A stretch of 14,087 nucleotides of DNA from NCBI GenBank assembly GCA_015661135.1, contig JACVXW010000062.1:1-14087 (forward strand). Reading direction: 5' to 3'. Source of the DNA: Chloroflexota bacterium. GTDB lineage: Bacteria > Chloroflexota > Limnocylindria > Limnocylindrales > CSP1-4. How positions within the stretch are numbered: the stretch's first letter is position 1; every line of letters starts with the position of its first letter. Of this stretch, positions 6,493 through 11,939 are shown one piece after another. The position numbers and the translations under genes were made by a program. The notes beneath the pieces were generated by a model. It did not search any database, had not been told where the DNA came from, and saw nothing but the letters and a program-made list of their open reading frames with translations.

Positions 6493-7332
6493 CTACATGC
6501 CGAGCGACGGTCGCCAGCGATCCGTCCCGGCCTCGACCTTCCGGCGGTCCATGTCCGCGAGGATCCGGAGGCTTTCCAGCCCCGTCTCCACGCAGGCCGA
6601 TTCCGCCGCCTGCTTGGCGTCACCGGTGACGAAGTCCCCGGTGGTTCGCTGGGCGAACACCGCGCACACGACGCCTGCCCGACAACGAGCCAACCCCGCG
6701 AGCACGAGTACGGCCGATGCCTCCATCTCGAAGTTCATGACACGCTGGCGTGCCATGTCTGCTGCGAGGTCAGGGTATCGGATGGGAAGCTGCGGGATCG
6801 GGCGTCCCTGCGCACCATAAAAACCGGGCGCAGTGGCCGTGATTCCCAGGTGATGCCGGTGGCCGAGCCGGCTGGCGGCCTCGACCAACGCACAGACCGC
6901 CTCGTAGTGGGCCACCGCCGGGTAGCCGTCCGAGACGAACCAGGAGGTCGTGGTCTCGAGCCGGACCGCCCCGGTCGAGATCACGAGGTCGCCGGGTGCG
7001 AGCTCAGGCTGGAGCCCGCCGCTCGAACCGACCCGGATGAATGTGGGCCGCTCGGTGATCGCGAGCATCTCCGCGATCGCGATCTCGACGTTGTCCGCGC
7101 CGATGCCGGTCGAGACGATCGAGACGCGGAGGCCCTTGTAGATCCCCGTGACGGAGGCGAATTCGCGGTTCCGGCGTTCGAATTCCACGGACTCGAGCCG
7201 GGTGGCAATTCGGGCGACCCGATCTGGATCGCCGGGGAGGAGGATGTACTCGGCCAGCTCTCCCGGGCCGAGATCGATGTGGTATTGCCGTTCCCCGACC
7301 GGGAGCGCGACGCGGTGATCCGCGTTCGGCAA
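6493..7332 (-). CDS. udp: Uridine phosphorylase (PNP/UDP phosphorylase family)
   Basis: This enzyme splits uridine with phosphate into uracil and ribose 1-phosphate in pyrimidine salvage. Motifs, numbered from the upstream TTG at 7338: LPGDPDRV phosphate loop (34-41), STGIGADN (76-83), RVGSSGGL (102-109), FYGAQGR (173-179) whose Gln and Arg match the uracil-binding pair of the E. coli enzyme (FYPGQER), and MNFEMEAS (201-208) with the ribose-binding Met-Glu. The Gln/Arg pair argues for uridine rather than purine nucleosides. Two in-frame TTG codons compete. GAGGAG at 7341-7346 is only 2 nt from TTG 7338 but 8 nt from TTG 7332, so 7332 (279 residues) is preferred. It is probably co-transcribed with the zinc-ribbon gene. 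Enzyme class is firm; substrate is likely. Confidence 0.9.
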   Translation of the reverse strand: MPNADHRVALPVGERQYHIDLGPGELAEYILLPGDPDRVARIATRLESVEFERRNREFASVTGIYKGLRVSIVSTGIGADNVEIAIAEMLAITERPTFIRVGSSGGLQPELAPGDLVISTGAVRLETTTSWFVSDGYPAVAHYEAVCALVEAASRLGHRHHLGITATAPGFYGAQGRPIPQLPIRYPDLAADMARQRVMNFEMEASAVLVLAGLARCRAGVVCAVFAQRTTGDFVTGDAKQAAESACVETGLESLRILADMDRRKVEAGTDRWRPSLGM

Positions 7333-7340
7333 GCCCAACT

Positions 7341-7346
7341 CTCCTC
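7341..7346 (-). promoter_or_regulatory. Ribosome-binding site choosing the udp start
   Basis: On the minus strand this reads GAGGAG. It is 2 nt from TTG at 7338, too close for normal initiation, and 8 nt from TTG at 7332, which is optimal. It therefore points to the downstream TTG. Confidence 0.6.
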
Positions 7347-7359
7347 GTGCGTGACACCT

Positions 7360-7376
7360 GCCTCGCGGCGCGAGGC
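7360..7376. terminator. Hairpin after the lamin-tail/OB-fold gene
   Basis: GCCTCGC (7360-7366) and GCGAGGC (7370-7376) form a perfect 7-bp stem with a 3-nt loop, 34 nt past the stop of the surface-protein gene and just upstream of udp. A second imperfect hairpin (GACGCGCG at 7390 with CGGGCGTC ending at 7411) overlaps that stop codon. Together they are the likely 3' end of the surface-protein transcript; there is no T-tract. Confidence 0.4.
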
Positions 7377-7409
7377 TCGGGCAAGGGTAGACGCGCGTTC
7401 AAACGGGCG

Positions 7410-9794
7410 TCAAGCCGATCCGGATGATCGTTTGAGCTCCGCCAGCCGCCCGGCGACGACGCGGGCGAGCCGCAGGTGGACGCGGCGCCGCCGCAGGGCA
7501 GCCACGAACAGCGACACGGCCGAGGCGACCAGGAGGCCGGACATGCCCAGCCAGCCGCCGATGGGACCGTCAAGTGGACCGCCGAGCCCGGCCACAGCCA
7601 CCGCTCTGGAGGTCGGACTCGGGGCCCCGGACGCGGATGCCCCAGCCGCGATCGGGACGGTCTCCCCAAGCGACCCGAGGCGGACGAGCCCGGCTGGATC
7701 GGTCGCGATCACCGCCGGCAATCCATCCTTCCGACGCTCCACGCGACCCACGATCCCGATCGCTTCGCCGGCCCCGATGAGATCGAGAAACGCAGCCGCA
7801 TCGCCGCGCAGGACGATCGCCCCGATCGCCGTGCCGTCGTCCAGGCTGAACCCATCGGAGGTCTGGGCGACCACGAGACCACCGACTCGGACCAGCTCGC
7901 CGACGTGGTCCGCGAGCGTGGCGATGTCCACGTCACGGATGGCCGGGTGCGAACCGGGCGCGCCGGCACCACCGCTGGACTCGTTGCCGGCGCCACCGGC
8001 CCCGATATGGTTGCCGGCACCCGAAGCTGTGGCGGCTGCGCTGCCGGCGGGACCGATCGCCACGTCCCATGGGCCCCTTGGAAGGATCGCCCAGCGCCGA
8101 TCCGTCGCCGTCGGATAGGGCCGTCTCACGATTCCGACGATCGTGACGGCGCGACCCTCGACGAGGGACGTGGAGGCGATGCCCGCACCGGTGAGCCCCG
8201 TCACGAGGATCGTTTCGCCTCCGACGCGCACGTCCGCGCGCCACCGATCGCCGAGTCGGGTGACCCGGCTGATGGCGCCCGCGATGCGGACGACCTGCCA
8301 CTCGAGCGACTCCCCCGGCGTGCCGGACAGGATTCGCGGGGCGACATCCGGGCCGGTGCCGAGGATCTGGACCGTGCTTGCTCGAAGGCGCGGCGCTCCC
8401 CATGCCCGCCCGACGATGCCCTCGACGCGAACGCGCGCGCCCGCGCTCGGCGGAGCCAGACCAGCACCAAGGAGGACCTCGATGCCGCCCGTGGCGTCCT
8501 GGATCACGATCCTCCGCCCCTCGGCGTCCAGCAGGCCCGCCCCTGCCGTCACGACGCCCTCGACGGTCGCGGCTGCATCGGTCAGGGCAGCGGCCTCCGC
8601 CAGGGTCATCACCGCCGGGGAGCCGCCCTCCGCCGAGGGGGCCGGTGACGCCCCGCCGGGACCCTCCGGGATAGAGGTCACGTCGCCACGGTCTCGCAAC
8701 CAGATCCGGTAGCCGTCGAGGGCGTCCTTCTTCGACGCGCGCTGCCCGACGAGGCCAACGAGGCTGTAGGTCTGGCCGAGGCGCAGGTCGGTCGCAGCCA
8801 GCCCACTCGACGCGTCCGTCATCACGCGGAATGTGCGCCCGGCAACGTCGGTGACCTCGATCGCCAGATCACCGCTCGGGCTCTTCCTCGGCGGTGCGGT
8901 TACCCGACCGGTCATCGTGACGAGCCGGGCCTCAGTGCCTTCCCCAATGTCGGCGGCCAAGATCGAGAGCACGGCCGGCGGTGAATCGACGCCAAGGTGG
9001 GCCATACCTCCGGCCCCGGGCCGAATTTCCAGCTGGCCAAACGGCGCCGCGAGTGGCCCGGTCACCTGGATGAGCCCGCCTCGGACAGGCGGCGAGGATC
9101 CTTCCGGGAGGCGGATGAGGACGCCGGCGGTCGCGTCCGCGATGGCGAAGAGCGGTGGCGTACCTATCCGGCCCGCCTCGGCGGTGACGACGCCGATCAC
9201 GGTGACGATGGAGCCGACGGCCCGGGCGCGGGCTTCCGCGATGGCGACGGTCGGCGAAATGGACGGCGTCGGTGACGAGGTGGCGCTCGGCGCCGGGGAT
9301 GGCTCCGGCGTCGGGGTTGGCGTCGGGTCGGGGGTAGGCTCAGGCGTCGGCGGCGGGGTGGGCGTCGGTGGCGGCGGAAGGATCTCGAGCTCGCCCGGCT
9401 CGGTCGCGTGGATCCGGTAGCCGCCCGTGCCGGTCCCGCTGCTGTCGCGCTGGCCGACCGGACCGCTCACGCGGACGAGGGTTCCCGCCGGAATCTCGGC
9501 GCCCGCGAGCGCCTCCGCGCCGACGATCGCCCGGATCGGGCCGGTCCCGTCATCGACCAGGATCCCGAGGCCGTCCGCGAACGTCGTGGGTGATCCGCTG
9601 GTCAGCCCGACGACGACGACGCGCCTGCCCTCCAGATCCGCCCCGATCACGCCGGTCTCGGCGGCAGCGGCCGGCGGAATCGCCCCGGGACCCAGATCCA
9701 TCACGGCTGTCGCCGCGACGCGCAGCGTCCGCGCGCCATAGCGCTCGTCGATGACGCCCTCCAGCCGTACGTTCGATCCCGCCGGGAGTGCCAC
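7410..9794 (-). CDS. Downstream part of a surface protein: tandem OB-fold-like modules and C-terminal membrane anchor
   Basis: This 794-residue stretch continues the lamin-tail gene after a one-base frameshift. The frame is open back to about 9990, where it reads SPTPTPTPTPVALTIAEAR, so GTG 9794 is merely the first start codon inside an OB module. Repeating beta-rich modules of about 80-100 residues carry the QDATAGI / ADATAG / QDATGGIEV motif (for example near 219-224 and 431-438) and a closing VRVEGIVG-type strand, as in the OB-fold modules of secreted nucleases such as YhcR. They occur in pairs (about N-terminus-30 with 48-138, 183-258 with 278-375, 396-478 with 495-575), then one more (620-706). 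A Pro-Thr linker spans 139-182. Residues 746-767 form a membrane helix followed by an Arg/Lys-rich cytoplasmic tail. I see no nuclease or other catalytic motif. The OB assignment is by pattern, not alignment. Confidence 0.75.
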   Translation of the reverse strand: MALPAGSNVRLEGVIDERYGARTLRVAATAVMDLGPGAIPPAAAAETGVIGADLEGRRVVVVGLTSGSPTTFADGLGILVDDGTGPIRAIVGAEALAGAEIPAGTLVRVSGPVGQRDSSGTGTGGYRIHATEPGELEILPPPPTPTPPPTPEPTPDPTPTPTPEPSPAPSATSSPTPSISPTVAIAEARARAVGSIVTVIGVVTAEAGRIGTPPLFAIADATAGVLIRLPEGSSPPVRGGLIQVTGPLAAPFGQLEIRPGAGGMAHLGVDSPPAVLSILAADIGEGTEARLVTMTGRVTAPPRKSPSGDLAIEVTDVAGRTFRVMTDASSGLAATDLRLGQTYSLVGLVGQRASKKDALDGYRIWLRDRGDVTSIPEGPGGASPAPSAEGGSPAVMTLAEAAALTDAAATVEGVVTAGAGLLDAEGRRIVIQDATGGIEVLLGAGLAPPSAGARVRVEGIVGRAWGAPRLRASTVQILGTGPDVAPRILSGTPGESLEWQVVRIAGAISRVTRLGDRWRADVRVGGETILVTGLTGAGIASTSLVEGRAVTIVGIVRRPYPTATDRRWAILPRGPWDVAIGPAGSAAATASGAGNHIGAGGAGNESSGGAGAPGSHPAIRDVDIATLADHVGELVRVGGLVVAQTSDGFSLDDGTAIGAIVLRGDAAAFLDLIGAGEAIGIVGRVERRKDGLPAVIATDPAGLVRLGSLGETVPIAAGASASGAPSPTSRAVAVAGLGGPLDGPIGGWLGMSGLLVASAVSLFVAALRRRRVHLRLARVVAGRLAELKRSSGSA
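9290..9376. repeat. Low-complexity Pro-Thr linker-coding repeat (second linker)
   Basis: Short GGCGTCGG/GGGTCGGG-like units encode, on the minus strand, a PTPEPTPDPTPTPTPEPSP-type linker between the second and third OB-like modules. Such linkers are extended, protease-tolerant spacers typical of secreted multidomain proteins. Confidence 0.6.
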
Positions 9795-10897
9795 GGCGAG
9801 TGCCGCATCGAGGTAGACGGCAATACCCGCGGTCGCGTCCTGAACGAAGCCGGATCGCGCGGACTCGAGCGCGCCGAGGTCCGTCGTGAGGGTGCCGACG
9901 ATGATCGCCGCCGACCCGTCCGGCAGGATCCGGGCCTCGGCAATCGTGAGCGCGACTGGCGTCGGCGTCGGCGTGGGCGTGGGGCTCTCGGTGTCGGTTC
10001 GGGCGTGGAGGTGGGCGTCGGCGCCGGTGTTGGCGACGTCGTCGGCTCGGGAGTCGGCGCCGAAGTGGGTTCGGGCGTCGCACTCGCGGTCGGATCTGGC
10101 GCCGTGGTCGGCGTCGGGTCGGGTGTCGCGCTCGAGGTCGGGTCGGGCGTGGCGCTCTCATTTGGAACGGGCGTGGCGGAGGGTCCGACAGTCGCGGTCG
10201 GTTCCGGAGTTGGGACCGGCGTCGGGCTCATGGTCGGCGTGGCCGTCGGACCGGGCGCCGGCACGGGCGGCGCTGCCAGGTTCTGGGGGTTCGGGGTCAC
10301 CTGGACGAAGAAGTCGGCCTGGTTGTCGTTGCTGTCCGTGGTGTTGCCGCCGAGGCCGCCGGGCCTGCGCTCGAGGCTCGAGCCGGCGGCCGAAGCGGGT
10401 GCCGGCGCCCCTTCGATGAATGCGTTCGTGGCGTCGCCCCAGCCGACCGCGTCGATCGGAGCGCCGCCGGTGACCCGGAGGACGATCGCCCCGCCGGCCG
10501 CAGCGAACCCGCCGCTGTACGTGGCGTCAGCGATGCTCGCGTAGGCACCGGATGTGTTCGCGAGGAGCAGGTGCCGGCCGGGCTCGAGGATCGTGGGTGT
10601 CGTCCAGGCGGCCTTCTTCGTTACAGTCCCGCCGGTTGACGTCACATACGCGATCTCGAGGCCGGCCAGGTCCACGCTTGCGATGCCGACGTTCGCGATC
10701 TCCGCGAACTCGTCGGACGCGGTTGCCCCGCCGGTCTGCACTTCGGAGACGACGAGCGTGGATGGCGGCCAGCCGACCGCGGCAGCAGGCGCAAGCGCGG
10801 CCTCGCGGAGGCGCGGTGCCGCAGCGGCCAGGACGACCGTCGCGGCGAGGAGGATGGCAAAGAGGGCAGCCGACGCCGCCGCGCGAGCGCGTTCCAC
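9701..10897 (-). CDS. Upstream part of a surface protein: signal peptide, lamin-tail domain, Pro-Thr linker
   Basis: The GTG at 10897 is chosen because GGAGG stands 8 nt upstream and the product then begins with an ideal signal peptide (MERAR, then a hydrophobic run to about residue 27). An ATG at 10972 has no ribosome-binding site and would bury that signal. Residues about 45-203 are a lamin-tail domain: LVVSEVQTGG, DEFAEIANVG, the LLLANT strand, DAVGWGDATNAF, and the closing NTTDSNDNQADFFVQVTPNPQN-type end. Residues 208-303 are a Pro-Thr-Glu-Asp-Ser linker. After residue 303 the frame turns into Arg-rich nonsense to 9701, while the neighbouring frame resumes the linker and OB-like modules. 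The intact gene would encode about 1,160 residues spanning 7410-10897. Lamin-tail domains are common in extracellular nucleases and other surface proteins. Confidence 0.75.
   Translation of the reverse strand: MERARAAASAALFAILLAATVVLAAAAPRLREAALAPAAAVGWPPSTLVVSEVQTGGATASDEFAEIANVGIASVDLAGLEIAYVTSTGGTVTKKAAWTTPTILEPGRHLLLANTSGAYASIADATYSGGFAAAGGAIVLRVTGGAPIDAVGWGDATNAFIEGAPAPASAAGSSLERRPGGLGGNTTDSNDNQADFFVQVTPNPQNLAAPPVPAPGPTATPTMSPTPVPTPEPTATVGPSATPVPNESATPDPTSSATPDPTPTTAPDPTASATPEPTSAPTPEPTTSPTPAPTPTSTPEPTPRAPRPRRRRRQSRSRLPRPGSCRTGRRRSSSAPSRRTSARSSPRDPASFRTRPRVLPSTSMRHSPWHSRRDRTYGWRASSTSAMARGRCASRRQP
9957..10245. repeat. Low-complexity Pro-Thr linker-coding repeat containing the frameshift
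   Basis: Imperfect GGCGTCGG / GTCGGGTC-type units encode the roughly 95-residue linker between the lamin-tail domain and the OB-like modules. The short repeat units are prone to slippage, and the reading-frame break lies at its distal end. Confidence 0.65.
9984..9995 (-). other. Apparent -1 frameshift splitting the surface-protein gene
   Basis: On the minus strand the linker reads CCC GAA CCG ACA CCG in the upstream frame and continues as AGC CCC ACG CCC ACG in the frame one base back. Adding one C (CC to CCC before GAGAGC) restores a continuous P-T-P-E-S-P-T-P-T-P linker. No X XXY YYZ slippery heptamer is present, so a real one-base deletion or a sequencing/assembly error in the repeat is likelier than programmed frameshifting. 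Confidence 0.8.
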
Positions 10898-10905
10898 CGA
10901 GACGA

Positions 10906-10910
10906 CCTCC
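10906..10910 (-). promoter_or_regulatory. Ribosome-binding site fixing the surface-protein start
   Basis: The minus strand reads GGAGG here, 8 nt before the GTG at 10897. The upstream ATG at 10972 lacks any such site, so the GTG and its signal peptide are preferred. Confidence 0.7.
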
Positions 10911-10988
10911 GGGCGGGAAGGGTCCAGGGCGTCGGGCGGGGAGACGGCACCGTTGTAGCAGCGGGGGCTCATCGCCCGGTTGCAGCCG

Positions 10989-11054
10989 GCTCACCGGGCG
11001 CTCACCCACGGCTCACCCGTGGCTCATCGGAGGCTCACCTGCGGATCACTCCGG
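10989..11054 (+). promoter_or_regulatory. Six 11-bp-phased GCTCACC direct repeats, Pho-box-like operator array
   Basis: Units begin at 10989, 11000, 11011, 11022, 11033 and 11044, exactly 11 bp apart, with cores GCTCACC, GCTCACC, GCTCACC, GCTCATC, GCTCACC and GATCACT. The four bases after each core vary (GGGC, CACG, CGTG, GGAG, TGCG, CCGG). Weaker in-phase matches continue outward (GCTCATC at 10967, GCTCGCG at 11066). A conserved core with variable spacer argues for protein binding rather than replication slippage. OmpR/PhoB-type regulators bind 11-bp direct repeats; the Streptomyces PhoP unit G(G/T)TCAYYYR(G/C)G matches several units except at position 2. The controlled gene could be either neighbour. 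Confidence 0.65.
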
Positions 11055-11197
11055 GCACAACCGCGGCTCGCGTTCCGCATCCCCGCCCGATCAGGGAGGG
11101 GGCGGCCGCGCACGGGCTCGCCCATTCGCCGTACGATGGCTCCGATCCCGCGTCGCCTCCCTCGCGGCGTGGCGGACCCCGCCCATCCGGCAATCCC

Positions 11198-11203
11198 AAG
11201 GAG
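11198..11203 (+). promoter_or_regulatory. Ribosome-binding site of the four-helix membrane gene
   Basis: AAGGAG ends 5 nt before GTG at 11209 and overlaps another in-frame GTG at 11203, so it selects 11209 as the start. Confidence 0.65.
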
Positions 11204-11208
11204 TGACC

Positions 11209-11874
11209 GTGGCGCGCGCGAAGCAAACCGACCGAGCCGATGCCCGTCGCCGTTGGCGACAGACGCACGGTGACGAGTTCCTCGCCGACGATTCGGAGAC
11301 GGTGGCCGCAGGGGCAGTCCAGCCGCCCGCCTCCGCTCCCAGCGCGCGGCCGAGCATCACCGCGGCCTTCCGGAACGCGTACCACCCGGCCAACGTCCGG
11401 GAGGACCTCGCAGCCCTGCCAGGGCTGCTGGGTTCGAGGGCCTTCCTCGTGGCTCTCGCGCTCGTCGTCGGCGGGCTCGGGGCCGTCGTGGTCGCGCCGA
11501 ACACCACGGTCTCGAACTTCATCTTCCAGGCGATGGTTGTGCCGCCGGCTATGGCCCCGATCTTCATCGTCGGGTTCTTCGCCCGCCGGGCCAGCTACCT
11601 GCTTGGCCTGATCATTGCCCTGGTGGATTTCGCGGCCTACGCGTTCTTCGTCTACTCGGTCGCGCCCGGCCTCACGGTCGAGATCATCGAGCCGGCGCAG
11701 CAACAGCAGCTCGTGCTCTCGGCCCTGTCTGTCGGGCCGCTCTCGGGCGTGTTCTTCGCCGCCGCGGCAGCGTGGTATCGCCGGTTCCTGTCGCTTTCGA
11801 ATGCGAACGCCCAGCGGCGCGCGCAGCAGCGGGCGCAGCAGCGGGCGCGTTCCGCGAAGTCCGCCCGGCGCTGA
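11209..11874 (+). CDS. Four-helix membrane protein of unknown function
   Basis: I do not recognise a family. The 221-residue product has a charged, Arg-rich N-terminus and a disordered Pro/Ala/Ser stretch (1-75). Four membrane helices follow (about 78-96, 105-125, 129-152 and 167-189), then a basic Gln/Arg/Ala tail with a short RAQQRAQQRAR repeat (204-214). Both termini should be cytoplasmic by the positive-inside rule. GTG at 11209 follows AAGGAG with ideal spacing; the frame is open far upstream, but that part crosses the intergenic repeats and the opposite-strand gene. It is divergent from the surface-protein gene and shares with it the phased-repeat region, so the two may be co-regulated. 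It converges on the polymerase gene with a 65-bp gap that shows no strong terminator. Confidence 0.75.
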   Translation: MARAKQTDRADARRRWRQTHGDEFLADDSETVAAGAVQPPASAPSARPSITAAFRNAYHPANVREDLAALPGLLGSRAFLVALALVVGGLGAVVVAPNTTVSNFIFQAMVVPPAMAPIFIVGFFARRASYLLGLIIALVDFAAYAFFVYSVAPGLTVEIIEPAQQQQLVLSALSVGPLSGVFFAAAAAWYRRFLSLSNANAQRRAQQRAQQRARSAKSARR

Positions 11875-11939
11875 ACCTCCGCCACAGAGAGGGATCCGCG
11901 CCGCGGCGTCGGGGCATTCGCGCGTATCCAGCGCAGCGC

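Larger units (their letters stand above)
10898..11208. promoter_or_regulatory. 311-bp divergent intergenic region with phased repeats
   Basis: The region separates the surface-protein gene (minus) from the four-helix membrane gene (plus). It holds the 11-bp-phased GCTCACC array at its centre and the ribosome-binding sites at both ends. A minus-strand -10-like TACAAC lies at 10952-10957, with the edge of the array where a -35 would be. A plus-strand -10-like TACGAT lies at 11132-11137. No small open reading frame looks convincing here. The promoter hexamers are weak guesses. Confidence 0.5.

Noticed and set aside
9984..9995. Programmed -1 frameshifting in the surface-protein gene
   Set aside because: No slippery heptamer in the right phase or adjacent stimulatory element was found. 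A one-base indel in the repeat explains it more simply.
10897..10972. ATG at 10972 as the start of the lamin-tail protein
   Set aside because: It has no ribosome-binding site and would place 25 non-hydrophobic residues before a signal peptide. GTG 10897 has GGAGG at 8 nt and a perfect signal peptide.
10989..11054. The phased repeats as a CRISPR array
   Set aside because: Units are 11 bp with 4-bp variable parts. There are no 23-47 bp repeats, no unique spacers and no cas gene.
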